DNA from: Serripes groenlandicus
Lineage: Eukaryota; Mollusca; Bivalvia; Cardiida; Cardiidae
Direction: 5' to 3'
Assembly: GCA_031761405.1 (NCBI GenBank)
Contig: JASEVX010000010.1
Span: 8,027,977 to 8,091,976 of the forward strand
DNA: 64,000 nt
Below the pieces are notes generated by a model. The model was not told where the DNA came from. It ran no database searches and saw only the letters and a program-made list of their open reading frames with translations. A program made the position numbers and the translations under genes. Positions 32,501-42,023 of this stretch are shown in pieces; positions within the stretch are counted from its first letter, which is position 1, and each line of letters opens with the position of its first letter.

Positions 32501-33949
32501 CGCACTTTTAAGAAATAATTTAAAACGACGATAACTAGAGAACTATTAGTCCTAGGATCATAATTTTTTCATATATGAAAAGGGCTCGACGAGATCTTTT
32601 CAACGGTATATCAATCTTGAGGATCGGGACAAGTTCATTTTGGGGATTTAAAAATCTCTCATATTACATAACTCGAAAACGGTAAACAATTATTGTGACA
32701 AACTTTGGTTTAAATGAAAGCTTTTTGGTTCTTCTATTACTTAGTAGCATAAAGAGAAAAAAATCGTAAATAGTGATACAAATTAGCAAAAACCGATTTG
32801 ACAACTTTAATTGGCTTCTTTTCTCAATATATTTGAAATATGATCAAATTGGTAAAGTCGTGTATAACTTCACTCAAGTTCTTGTATAGGCATAATAATA
32901 ACTTTCATCATATGGGGTAATCTTTTGAAACCGCACTGTAAAGTGTTATTCTCAGACAAGTGTTAACACGTTCGTTGCAGGTGTTCAGACGCAGACAGTA
33001 TGGCGCCTTTAAATGAGATTAACTTTGTCATTTCAATGCTCTATTGTTGGTACACCTGGTCTGATGAAATATTCGATAGTGGTTGTGAAATATCGAAACT
33101 AAAAATAGATCGGGACCTCTGTCATTTGAACTCTGGACGCTCTAGAGGTAAGACGTTACATTTATTGCCATACATGTTTGACTATGTGCCGACTATACTA
33201 AAGGGATATATCGTGTCGTATGGATGTTTCAGTTTCCCGAAACAATGTAGCAAAGGGTAGGTCGAATTTCTCCGCCAGCTCCAACACTTTCTAAATATAG
33301 ACCCATGATGTCATTCTAAATATAGAACTATTAGAAATATCTATTTATAGTAAATGACATATAATCTATTTATAGAACATGACACATAATCTATTTATAA
33401 AAATATGGTGAAATACCGAGTCTAAAAATAGAGCGGGATCTCTGTCATTTGAACTGTGGACGCTCTAGAGGTAAGACGTTAAATTTATTGCTTTACCATA
33501 CATGTTTGACTGCGTGCTTCGGCTCGACTATACGACATATTAAAGGGATATATCGTGTCGTATGGATGTCTCGTGTCAGGTTTCCCGAAACAATGTAGCA
33601 AAGGTTAGGTCGAATTTCCCCGCCATTATTTTCGAGGGTTCCAACAACATACCCGCTAGAATCTATTGGTAGAAGGCTAGAGACAAATCGTTGGTGGTCT
33701 CGCCCGAAGGGTGCTACCGAAACACTTGCTCCATTGTTAAAGCTTTCTAAATATAGACCCATGATGTCATTCTAAATATAGAACTAAAATGGACATGCGC
33801 AGTCCTTGTATAACTACAAAATGGCGTCCTCACTCGTGTCAATCCTTATATGCAAATGAGATACTATAAATAGTAACTAGGTCAACAAAATGGCCGCCGA
33901 TTACGTCATCTTTGTTTACACCTAAACCGCTGCCTATACTACTACCGGT
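29558..33949 (+). repeat. Right arm of the 8.85-kb palindrome
   Basis: It mirrors 25099-29500 and ends CTATACTACTACCGGT. Differences seen are a 1-bp indel near 29567, the 9-bp repeat-tract indel and several substitutions close to the centre. The outer kilobase looks identical between arms. Confidence 0.9.
29614..30513 (+). CDS. Zinc finger / GAPGAHL repeat / A32-FtsK-type packaging-ATPase-like protein, C-terminally truncated
   Basis: The frame encodes 299 residues. Residues 6-27 fit a C2H2 finger (C-x2-C-x12-H-x4-H). Residues 51-143 are about 13 heptads of GAPGAHL, encoded by a 21-bp repeat. Residues 147-299 resemble the packaging-ATPase family of Polinton/adintovirus-type elements: a phosphate loop GPSGSDKS (158-165), a Walker B CIILDD (228-233), and the VIFLTQN motif (259-265) after FTKGSHHRNL. 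The last Gly of the phosphate loop is Asp, which should impair ATP binding. The frame meets TGA at 30511, yet the same frame stays open with family-like residues to a stop at 30640-30642, so the protein ends about 43 codons early. It is a relic of a virus-like element. Family assignment is from memory of motifs; alternatives are other FtsK/HerA-like ATPases. Confidence 0.65.
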   Translation: MSTTFCTTCDQTFCSRYNLMRHERNKHFEEPSSHTDQRYWNISPGVQQYEGAPGAHLRAPGAHLGAPGAHLGAPGVHLGAHLGAPGAHLGAPGAHLGALGAHLGAPGAHLGAPGAHLGAPGAHLGAPGAHLGAPGAHLGAPGAPVFKFKHPCTLVLSGPSGSDKSVLTKMILCQDTIQPPPQRIIWCYSQNQPLYDEIKTELSNVEFVRGLPDCLEQDMYLDVNVRNCIILDDLMGEAKKDERVANLFTKGSHHRNLTVIFLTQNVFPQGKACRDISLNTKYLIVFNNPVDRHQISVLA

Positions 33950-34857
33950 TATTAAAATAGGTACTCGAGTACTCGGTTATAATTTCGCCATTTTGTGTTG
34001 TTCATCTGATAAATTAAGCTAATTAAGACTTAAAAAATAATGAATTGGTTGTTCTCTCTCGGATCCATTAATACCCGTTTTAAATGACGACTTGATTGCA
34101 ATCACGAGTCAATAGAGATTTTAATGTTATCTCCAGTCAATTTGCAACAATATGTCAAAATGGGATGTCAAAATTTCACACCTTTGTCGTAATTGTGTTT
34201 TCAATTGTCATCGCGTTTTAATTGAATAGTTGTAAGAAATACATCTCACAATTATTAAATAGGAACTTGTACGTTAAAGCATAAGAACTAGGTTTCCTTT
34301 TATACGAACGCGGCTTATTTCTTGTTTATTTTTTTAGTCATGTAAATATTACGGACACCGGTTGATTAATAAACCGAAAGTACAAACCAAATTTAAGTGT
34401 TCATCTACTTTTCTTATTTTTATAGGTGATATTAATATTCACTTATTAAGCTTAGTACGTGTTGTTTATCCTAGCTATTCGTTATGGAAGCTAACAGTTG
34501 GTTATTGCTTCTTTTTGCGCCTTTAAAAGCGGATGCAAGTCTGCACTAAACGTTTGATGTTTACGCGAATACGCGAATACAATTTCTATGTTTTGTTGTT
34601 GTGAATTCTTTGGTGTTTTCTTTTAAAGTAAAGCAACTTGTTTCCTTCAAATTTCAAATTAAAAGAAGGCCAATACACGCACACATAGTACTTAAAAAAC
34701 AATTAAAAGTAAGTGAACGATGGTCAGAATATTAAGAGAGACAATACTTTTTGATGAATAAGTGAACACATTTTGATTTCTTGCGAGTACCCGAGTACTC
34801 GATCGGAAGAGTATACGAGTACCCGAGTACTAATATCAATACTCGTTCCCATCCCTA
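33950..34857. mobile_element. Right unique portion of the hAT-ended carrier
   Basis: About 900 bp of AT-rich sequence with no frame sits between the palindrome and the right terminus. Near both of its ends are GTACTCGAGTACTCGG and GAGTACCCGAGTACTCGATCGG motifs, matching the left subterminal region. Confidence 0.7.
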
Positions 34858-34865
34858 CTAAATAC
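34858..34865 (+). repeat. 8-bp target site duplication of the hAT-ended element, right
   Basis: CTAAATAC directly follows TCCCATCCCTA. Confidence 0.9.
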
Positions 34866-34966
34866 ATATGAGACTAAATAAGCACTTTAGTGTTTAAATA
34901 GTTTCCCTTTTGTCGAATGCCAGGTTCAAGTTCAAATTAAGTATCACATGTGTTGCAAGAGTGTAG

Positions 34967-35150
34967 GTCAAAATCCACTCAGTCATGATCCCCTCAGTCC
35001 GAAAATGGCATAGTAGTCAGAATCCCCTCAATGTATTTAACAGAGTATTCGAGGGGATTCTGACTACCCTTACATTTTGGTCTAGGGGATACTGACTACT
35101 ATGCCATTTTCAGAGTGAGGGGATTATGACTGAGGGGATTTTGACTGTCT
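34967..35150. mobile_element. Fold-back element with CCCCTCAGTC stems
   Basis: GTCAAAATCCACTCAGTCAT and ATGACTGAGGGGATTTTGAC form the outer stem. AAATGGCATAGTAGTCAG and CTGACTACTATGCCATTTTC form the next, and GAATCCCCTC with GAGGGGATTC the innermost. The pairing spans nearly the whole unit. Confidence 0.8.
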
Positions 35151-35209
35151 CCCCTATTGCAATGCAGTAGGTTTCTGTCAATTTGTAAATTGAAAGTATA
35201 ATGAGTTAA

Positions 35210-35322
35210 AGATATGGTGACAAAAGGAGAAATTACTCGTTTTGAGCAATTTCTTTCTTCGTCGCCATGGTTTCAAAAAGCCGTCTGCTGCAGAGGTATC
35301 AGAAAGCGTCTTATGAGGGAAA
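35210..35322 (+). mobile_element. Partial TTAA MITE (core and right half)
   Basis: GAGAAATTACTCGTTTTGAGC, GCCGTCTGCTGCAGAGG and CGTCTTATGAGGGAAAT are present; the left end is missing. Confidence 0.6.
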
Positions 35323-35463
35323 TCTATGCATCAGCACAGAATTAGTCTAAACACGATCTTTCTGACTGGTATACGTCTATTAATCTGCCAATCTTTTAGA
35401 TTGTATTTCTAACCAACAGAAGACATTTTCATTTCTTATTGATACTTGATTGGTTGATCGATT

Positions 35464-35562
35464 GATTGTTTGGTGTTTTACTCCCTTTAAAAAAATTTCA
35501 TAGCGCGGCGTTTGCTTACCCCGCAATCACGAGCGCCAAAAAGGGCACTATTATTATTAAAG
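35464..35562 (-). mobile_element. SINE 3' fragment
   Basis: The reverse complement of the SINE tail (ATTGTTTGGTGTTTTACTCC), then GCGGCGTTTGCTTACCCCG and GAGCGCCAAAAAGGGC, correspond to the 3' two thirds of the family. The head is missing. Confidence 0.65.
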
Positions 35563-35598
35563 GTAATATTTAATGAATAGATAAGAGTCTTCCATATG

Positions 35599-35814
35599 TA
35601 TCCCTTTCCCACATACGACAATTCTGCAGCAGACGACTTTGAAAACATATTTGCAAAAATGTGATAAATCTTTATAAATAATAATATAAAAATTAAATAA
35701 AGTTGAAACACTGTGAAAAAGGGGAAATTGCTCGTTTTGAGCAATTTCCCCTTTTTTCAGAGTGTTTTCAAATTTCGTCTAATGCAGAGGCGTCTTTATG
35801 TTGGAAAAGGTTAA
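35599..35814 (+). mobile_element. TTAA MITE, left TTAA lost
   Basis: ATCCCTTTCCCACATACG opens the copy and ATGTTGGAAAAGGTTAA closes it. The core stem is the longer GGGGAAATTGCTC/GAGCAATTTCCCC form. Confidence 0.75.
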
Positions 35815-36339
35815 AAACATGATGAACAATTTCTCCATTACCTTTGTTCTGCTATCGGCGACATCTGACGCCTTCTCAACAGACGACTTTTTTTTAAAAC
35901 ATTATGGGAGAAGGAGCAATTACTCAAAACTTTTTATTTCTTCAAATTCTGTACAAATTAACATTTTTTAAGTTTTCTTTCCACCATTCAAGATCCAAGA
36001 TCTATTTGGTCGCCATATTTTTTTTAAAAGCCGAACATTTTTGCATCCAAAATTATAACAATCCGGTAAAAACGTTTAAATCTAATATCGACTCAGAATG
36101 TAGGCAATTTATTTATTTTTTTAATTTATAATGTATCCCGCCAGTTGCTTCAAATGTTCTATTTACTTTTCTGATAACGCCGAATAGCATCAAAGAAAAC
36201 ATTTTTACTATAATATAAATAGATATGCTGGGCTATTTTAAGTCTAATATACGTTTTGTATTGCGAAAACTAAGATAAAACTAGAGCTCTAAGATAAGGG
36301 GCGTTTTGCATGTTCTGAAAGGGAGCCAGACAAAAGATC

Positions 36340-36605
36340 CCATGGACAAAAGATACCAAGCTATTTTTGGCAGGGTGGACAAAAGCTCCCTCATCATGTT
36401 TACAGGGTGGACAAAAGCTCCCACATCATTTTTACAGGGTGGACAAAAGATCCCATGTTATTTTTACAGGGTGGACAAAAGATCCCATGTTATTTTTACA
36501 GGGTGGACAAAAGATCCCATGTTATTTTAACAGGGTGGACAAAAGCTCCCACATCATTTTTACAGGGTGGACAAAAGATCCCATGTTATTTTAACAGAGT
36601 GGACA
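36340..36605 (+). repeat. 32-bp minisatellite, about 8-9 units
   Basis: The unit reads GGTGGACAAAAGATCCCATG then TTATTTTTACAG, alternating with an AGCTCCCACATCA variant. Because 32 is not a multiple of 3, all three forward frames stay open and each gives a phase-shifting peptide; these are not genes. Confidence 0.9.
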
Positions 36606-36638
36606 AAAGCTGCTACAAAATCCGTATTTGACTTTGTA

Positions 36639-36775
36639 ACCCTATGTTGTGGGTACTCAAAAGAATTGTCTAAATGACACGATTCTTTCAGTACCCACAA
36701 CATAAAGTTTGGTTGGATAATAAGATATATTTTGAGGGAAAGAGCTGGATAAACCTCCGTATCTAGTCCAAAAAG
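36639..36775. mobile_element. Fold-back element, GTACTC family, copy 3
   Basis: AACCCTATGTTGTGGGTACTC pairs with GTACCCACAACATAAAG around a TGTCTAAATGACA loop. The right flank (GGATAATAAGATAT, AAAGAGCTGG, CCTCCGTATCTAG) is the inverse of the copy 1 left flank. Confidence 0.75.
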
Positions 36776-37022
36776 CCTGAACGAGACTCGCCTGCTGTTC
36801 TAATATTTGTTCAGGTTTGGATGACTTTGCTTTTAAAACCCAATTACCTCATATGGCATCTTAAGATTCGTCTGCTCTGAAAACATATTAGGGAAAGAGA
36901 GTAACATATGGAAATATACAAAACAAAAATTGGAAACATTATGAGAAGAGGAGAAATTGCTAAAGACGAGCACAGTTTCATTGTTCTACAATGTTTTTCA
37001 AACGAGGTCTGTTACAGAGGCT

Positions 37023-37280
37023 TTAGCCCTTTCCCACATGCAACACATATGCAGCAGACGACTTAGAAAACATCTACGCAAACATACAGAAAATCCCTAT
37101 AAGTGAATGTTTGATTACTGAAAAACGTTGAAAACATTGTGGCAAAAGGAGAAATTGCTCGTTTTGAGCAATTTCTCCTTTTGTCATAATGTTTTCAAAA
37201 GTCGTCTGCTATAGAGGCGTCAGAAAGCGTCTGTATGTTGCAGATGCTCTAACGTCGTCTATGTCAGAGAAAGGATTAAT
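37023..37280 (+). mobile_element. TTAA MITE
   Basis: It starts TTAGCCCTTTCCCACATGC and has a perfect core. The right part carries an extra AACGTCGTCTATGTCAG block before AGAAAGGATTAA. A degraded fragment of the same family precedes it (about 36840-37020). Confidence 0.7.
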
Positions 37281-37568
37281 TGATGACGTTGAGATGCTAG
37301 TAACCAGAACCCTTAAGTGGTTGTCTCAGATTATTTGCATAATTAATCCATATATGGCAGGACATTACATTATACTCCGAAGATATCGATTATTGACCGT
37401 TTTATTGATTGATGACCGGTGTCATCGCCTAACACGGACGGTTTTAGACGCCTCTGTAGCAGACATTTTTTTGGAAACATTTTGTGTCACTGACAATTCG
37501 CTTTAAAAGGGAGATACAATGAAACAATTATGAATATCAAAACAAATGTTTTGAAATAAATAATATAA

Positions 37569-37790
37569 AGAAGAGGACCATGATGGTCCTATATCGTTCA
37601 TATCATTTAATAGAACTTAAATATGTTCAATGGTCTTACTCTATACATTTAGGGAAAACGAGAAACGCCCCTAGTGGCCGCCATGTTTATAACGCAATCG
37701 GAATAATTTGAACAATCTTGGTAGAGGGTCACTCAAGGAACATTTGTGCCACATTATTTTCAAATCGAGACAGTTTTTAGTGGTAATTGT
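37569..37790 (+). mobile_element. Truncated GGCCATGATGGCC element
   Basis: AAGAGGACCATGATGGTCCT, CGCCCCTAGTGGCCGCCATG and TAGAGGGTCACTCAAGGAAC match the 5' part of the elements at 60951 and 62505. It has one repeat unit and no recognisable 3' end. Confidence 0.6.
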
Positions 37791-37799
37791 CCCGAAGAA

Positions 37800-38327
37800 C
37801 ACTTCTACATTTATAATTGGCCAAAGGAACATTTCGTGTATACAGCATTTGGCTTAAACAACAAAAAATAAAGATAAAAGCAGAAATTGCTTAAAGATTT
37901 CACACCAAGATTTATGGCAATCTCCGTAGACATATAGCTATGTATATTCATTTTATGGACAGTAGACGACATGGGAACAAGGGTGAAGACGAAATGGGAC
38001 AAAAAACTGTAGAAGAAATGGGATTAGACGAAATGGGATGTTACCAGGGGGAACAATAGTTAAATTGCTCCCACGAATTAGTAAATCAATGGATCTTTTC
38101 ATTTCAAACGAATATGTTAGGAAAACCTTTTCTCTTTAATATGATATTCATAATAAGATTCTATGATTTTACATTTAAGTCCTGTTTTAGGTTTTGTAGG
38201 GCACCTTAAGTTACATTGACATAAGAAGAAGCTAAACTTTATTCTGCTTTATTAAGGTATTTAACAACATCCGATCGCTTCAGTTCGAAAGTTATTATTT
38301 ATCAACAGATAGCGCGCATTAACTGTG
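37800..38327. other. Gap with no recognised feature
   Basis: AT-rich sequence with a small GAAATGGGA-type repeat near 37990-38040. No gene is evident. Confidence 0.4.
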
Positions 38328-38447
38328 GTTTCACACATTGTTAAGATATAACGTGTCAACGTGTCATTGTAGGGAATGGTCCATAATTGGCAGTACTATG
38401 TATGGATTAAGGGCCATGAAGCCATATGTGAAGACACCAAACATACC

Positions 38448-38457
38448 TATATAAAAG
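38448..38457 (+). promoter_or_regulatory. TATA box of MESK gene copy 1
   Basis: TATATAAAAG lies 110 bp upstream of the ATG. It is preserved exactly in copy 2 at 39591-39600. Confidence 0.6.
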
Positions 38458-38566
38458 AGTCGAACTTAATGACATTTCCCTTTCTTATTCATTTAAAACT
38501 TTAATTCGTTTGACCTAAGAACGAAATTCGTTTATACGGAAATACTCTAAAAAGTGTTGAAAAATA

Positions 38567-39108
38567 ATGGAGAGCAAAATTGTTATTGAAAATGTCGACG
38601 ATGGAACTTATTTAGTAGTGACACATGGTTATTTGAGAAAAATGAATACAGAATTCATTCAATGTATAAACCGCGACTTATCAACTGTGGTAGTAGCCCA
38701 GAGCGATAGACTAAAACAGAGAATTAACGTTGAGTACTCCAGACCAGTGTGTGGGTATAGATTAACCCTTTCCCTCATACAATAATTCTGCAGCAGACGA
38801 CTTTGAACATATTTTGTCAAAAAATGGAAAATCTCTATAATTGAATGGATAACCTATGACTAAAATCGGAAAACATTGTGGCAAAAGGAGAAATCGCTCG
38901 TTTTGAGTAATTTCTTCTTTTGTCACTATGTTTTTCAAAAAACCGTCTGCTGCAGAGGCGTCAGAAAGCGTCTATATGAGGGTATAGATTAACGAAAGGT
39001 GGCAATATTAAAGCTAAATTTGACTCAAAGGTGAAACGTATACAGCTGAGTGAGAACGAGGTAGTGCTCAGATCTACTGAAACGCCTAGATGTGTGTTTC
39101 AATTTTAA
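38567..39108 (+). pseudogene. Unrecognised small gene (MESKIVIEN...), copy 1, split by a MITE
   Basis: The coding frame starts in a good context (AAATAATGG) and reads 66 codons to TTAA at 38762, where a MITE (38766-38988) interrupts it. If the MITE and one TTAA are disregarded, the frame continues without a shift to TAA at 39106, giving 104 codons. That continuity across the insertion strongly supports a once-functional gene. The protein is mixed-charge, has no signal peptide or membrane segment, and contains VDDGTYLVVTHG. I do not recognise the family. Read through the MITE, it ends at 38785 after a few foreign residues. Confidence 0.7.
38762..38992 (+). mobile_element. TTAA MITE inside MESK copy 1
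   Basis: The left end is canonical (TTAACCCTTTCCCTCATAC). The right end reads GAGGGTATAGATTAA instead of GAGGGAAAGGGTTAA, which copies the 13 bp of host sequence found at the left junction. Confidence 0.88.
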
Positions 39109-39116
39109 GTCGTAAT

Positions 39117-39372
39117 TGTCCTATTAGTCTTAATTTTAACTTAATGTTAACTTAATGATAACTTAATGATAACTTAATGATAACTTAATGTTAACTTAAA
39201 CATAATGTTAACTTTAACCTAATGTTAACTTAATGTTAACTTAATGTTAACTTAATGTTAACTTAATATTAAGTTAACTTAATGTTAACTTAATGTTAAC
39301 TTAAACTTAATCTTAACTTAATGTTAACTTAAACTTAATCTTAACTTAATGTTAACTTAATGCACACTTATA
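39117..39372 (+). repeat. TTAACTTAATG minisatellite, array 1
   Basis: An array of 10-12-bp units (AACTTAATGTT, with AACTTAATGAT and AACTTAAACAT variants) lies just after the gene stop. It contains many TTAA sites, the MITE target, yet has no MITE inside. Confidence 0.85.
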
Positions 39373-39590
39373 TTGTTATGATGATCTACCAGTGAAATAT
39401 AAGACAATACGATTAAAAAAATAACTTATCCCTTTCCCTCATAGGACAATTCTGCAGCAGGTTTCACACATTGTTAAGATATAACGTGTCAACGTGTCAT
39501 TGTAGGGAATGGTCCCTAATTGGCAGTACTATGTATGGATTAAGGGCCATGAAGCCATATGTAAAGACACCAAACATACCTATATAAAAG

Positions 39591-39600
39591 AGTCGAACTT
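39591..39600 (+). promoter_or_regulatory. TATA box of MESK gene copy 2
   Basis: TATATAAAAG is identical to copy 1 and lies 104 bp before the ATG. Confidence 0.6.
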
Positions 39601-39833
39601 AATGACCCTTTCTTATTCATTTAAAACTTTAATTCGATTGACCTAAGAACGAAATTCGTTTATACGGAAATACTCTAAAAAGTGTTGAAAAATAATGGAG
39701 AGCAAAATTGTTATTGAAAATGTCGACGATGGAACTTATTTAGTAGTGACACATGGTTATTTGAGAAAAATGAATACAGAATTCATTCAATGTATAAACC
39801 GCGACTTATCAACTGTGGTAGTAGCCCAGAGCG

Positions 39834-41321
39834 GTTTATTCCTGAAACACCCACTTTCTAATTTTCATATTCCTGAAACCCCCACTTTTTAATTTTCAAA
39901 TTCCTGAAACACCCACTTTTAATTTATGTAACCCATGGTTACGGACTATAGTCTGTTTTACCTATTGGTATAATATTTGCTGCATAAGGAGATATAAACA
40001 GATACAACATCTGTGTGCAGCCAACACTATTTACGCCGACGGAACATTTTACACGTGCCCAAGTTTATTTCACCAGTTGTTTACGTTACATGGATTTATT
40101 GACGGTGAAATGTATCCGCTAGTATTCGCGTTTCTCCCAGGAAAATCAACTGACGTCTACGTGAAATTTTTCAGCCAACTAAAACAGAAATGTGAGGAGT
40201 ACGGTTTTGAACTTCAACCTGAAACTGTATTTCTAGACCACGAGGTGGCTTCCCGTAACGGCGCACAGAGAGTTTTTCCAGACACCAATGTGAAAGCTTG
40301 CTTTTTTCATTACACACAGTGCGTTTGGCGAAAAGTTCAAGCTTTAGGACTCTCTACAGCCTACAAGGAAAATGACACAATCCATCGACTGGTTAGACGA
40401 GCATCGGTGTTGCCATTAGTTCCAATAGCTGAGGTAGAGGACATTTGGTTTCAAGCGTTAGAGGCCATAGGGGAGGAGGATCTTCCTGCGAGCGTTACTG
40501 CCTTCACAGACTACGTAACAGAACAGTGGGTTGAGGGTGATAAGCCAATTTGGAATCATTATACAACTGTGGGTCCCAGGACAACAAACCATTGTGAAGG
40601 GTGGCACAGTAAATTGAAGAAGGCCGTACGACATGCCCATCCAAACATCTTCGGTATCATTTCCATACTACAGCGGATTGAAGCTGCTTGCTACATTAGG
40701 GTTCTTCAATACCAGGCAGGGGGCGTTCGTCCAGTCAAAAAAAGAAAGTATCGTCAGCTCGAGCAAAGACTAGCAGCCCTGAAAACACGTTTGGAAAACG
40801 GAGACATGACGGCGATGGAATACTCTGACGCAGCATCGCAACTTCTTGAACATCATTAGTGATTGATTGACTGATGAGTAATGCAGATGAATCTGTGTTT
40901 AATGACTATAACATGCGTTCATACGTGTGTATATATTTGTGACAATAGAAAATATATATAAATGTAAAATATTAAAAAAAAAATTCTAATTTTCATATTC
41001 CTGAAACCCTGAAAAAAAAGAAGAAAACTATAATTAATTTATTAATGTTCAATTATAATATTGCCTGTTTTAATGTAAAAAAAGAAGATTTTTATAAGTT
41101 AACATTATAATATTAAATAAAATCCATTAAATTATCCAAAAAAAGATGATATAAATGTATAAAAAAACTTGTCTTGTTTTATTAAATCATCCTAAGAAAC
41201 AGACTATAGCTATAATTTGACCTAAGGCCGTAGGAAGGTGTTAATTGGAAAAAGCAAAATTCCTGAAACACCCACTTTTTTTTTATCAAAATTTGAAAAG
41301 TGGGGGTTTCAGGAAGACACC
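39834..41321 (+). mobile_element. Mutator-like (MULE) element, 1.49 kb, 9-bp target duplication
   Basis: CCCAGAGCG at 39825-39833 and 41322-41330 is an exact 9-bp duplication, the length typical of Mutator. The ends share CTTCCTGAAAC-CCCCACTTTT (right, inverted) and TTCCTGAAACACCCACTTTC (left) with mismatched outermost bases. The TTCCTGAAAC motif recurs subterminally near 39870, 39902, 40990 and 41260. It encodes a transposase domain. Confidence 0.88.
39846..40859 (+). CDS. MULE transposase, N-terminally incomplete
   Basis: The frame is open from 39846 to TAG at 40857. The conserved MULE core begins near 40011 with CAANTIYADGTF, giving the first catalytic Asp (codon 40038). The second Asp is in FLDHEVASRNGAQ (codon 40236), followed by the CFFH motif. 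The acidic residue in TTNHCEGWHSKL is the candidate third position. A basic, coiled C-terminal segment (KKRKYRQLEQRLAALKTRLE) ends the protein. The first in-frame ATG is at 40110, after the first catalytic Asp, so translation must start at a non-ATG codon or from an upstream exon not visible here. Full-length MULE proteins are normally longer, with an N-terminal zinc-binding domain, so this copy is probably non-autonomous even though its DDE core looks intact. Confidence 0.85.
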   Translation, partial: NTHFLIFIFLKPPLFNFQIPETPTFNLCNPWLRTIVCFTYWYNICCIRRYKQIQHLCAANTIYADGTFYTCPSLFHQLFTLHGFIDGEMYPLVFAFLPGKSTDVYVKFFSQLKQKCEEYGFELQPETVFLDHEVASRNGAQRVFPDTNVKACFFHYTQCVWRKVQALGLSTAYKENDTIHRLVRRASVLPLVPIAEVEDIWFQALEAIGEEDLPASVTAFTDYVTEQWVEGDKPIWNHYTTVGPRTTNHCEGWHSKLKKAVRHAHPNIFGIISILQRIEAACYIRVLQYQAGGVRPVKKRKYRQLEQRLAALKTRLENGDMTAMEYSDAASQLLEHH

Positions 41322-41386
41322 CCCAGAGCGATAGACTAAAACAGAGAATTAACGTTGAGTACTCCAGACCAGTGTGTGGGTATAGA

Positions 41387-41617
41387 TTAACCCTTTCCCT
41401 CATACAATAATTCTGCAGCAGACGACTTTGAACATATTTTGTCAAAAAATGGAAAATCTCTATAATTGAATGGATAACCTATGACTAAAATCGGAAAACA
41501 TTGTGGCAAAAGGAGAAATCGCTCGTTTTGAGTAATTTCTTCTTTTGTCACTATGTTTTTCAAAAAACCGTCTGCTGCAGAGGCGTCAGAAAGCGTCTAT
41601 ATGAGGGTATAGATTAA
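41387..41617 (+). mobile_element. TTAA MITE inside MESK copy 2
   Basis: It is identical in position and in its altered right end (GGGTATAGATTAA) to the MITE in copy 1, so it was inherited through the duplication. Confidence 0.88.
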
Positions 41618-41754
41618 CGAAAGGTGGCAATATTAAAGCTAAATTTGACTCAAAGGTGAAACGTATACAGCTGAGTGAGAACGAGGTAGTGCTCAGATCT
41701 ACTGAAACGCCTAGATGTGTGTTTCAATTTTAAGTCGTAATTGTCCTATTAGTC

Positions 41755-41972
41755 TTAATTTTAACTTAATGTTAACTTAATGATAACTTAATGATAACTT
41801 AATGATAACTTAATGTTAACTTAAACATAATGTTAACTTTAACATAATGTTAACTAAATGTTAACTTAATGTTAACTTAATGTTAACTTAATGTTAACTT
41901 AAACTTAATCTTAACTTAATGTTAACTTAAACTTAATCTTAACTTAATGTTAACTTAATGCACACTTATATT
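41755..41972 (+). repeat. TTAACTTAATG minisatellite, array 2
   Basis: It is the duplicated counterpart of 39117-39372 but about 40 bp shorter, so unit number changed after duplication. Confidence 0.85.
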
Positions 41973-42023
41973 GTTATGATGATCTACCAGTGAAATATAA
42001 GACAATACGATTAAAAAAATAAC

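Larger units (their letters stand above)
25046..34857. mobile_element. 9.8-kb hAT-ended element carrying a giant palindrome
   Basis: The termini TAGGGATGGGA (25046) and TCCCATCCCTA (ending 34857) are exact inverted 11-mers and resemble the maize Ac end. Subterminal GAGTACCCGAGTACTCGATCGG motifs occur on both sides, as expected for transposase-binding clusters. An 8-bp duplication flanks the element. Unique carrier sequence is 25046-25098 plus 33950-34857; everything between is the palindrome. No hAT transposase is visible, so mobilisation would need one in trans. Confidence 0.88.
38328..39458 (+). repeat. Tandem segmental duplication, unit 1
   Basis: The 1.1-kb unit starts GGTTTCACACATTGTTAAG and holds a TATA box, a small gene, a MITE and a TTAACTTAATG minisatellite. 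It ends inside another MITE at TTCTGCAGCAG, where unit 2 begins with the same GGTTTCACAC. Confidence 0.88.
39695..41733 (+). pseudogene. MESK gene copy 2, split by a MULE and a MITE
   Basis: The first 46 codons (39695-39833) match copy 1. A MULE follows, the coding sequence resumes after the duplicated CCCAGAGCG at 41331, the shared MITE intervenes at 41391-41613, and the last exon-like piece ends at TAA 41731. The frame otherwise agrees with copy 1, so the double disruption, not drift, has silenced it. Confidence 0.7.

Noticed and set aside
25099..33949. Palindrome as a pure assembly fold-back artefact
   Set aside because: The arms differ by indels, substitutions and a private stop, and the whole lies between asymmetric carrier sequences with a perfect 8-bp duplication. 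It is still listed for long-read confirmation.
36306..36631. Overlapping repetitive frames with FTGWTK and DPMLFLQ motifs
   Set aside because: All three forward frames are open because the 32-bp minisatellite lacks stops; no gene context exists.
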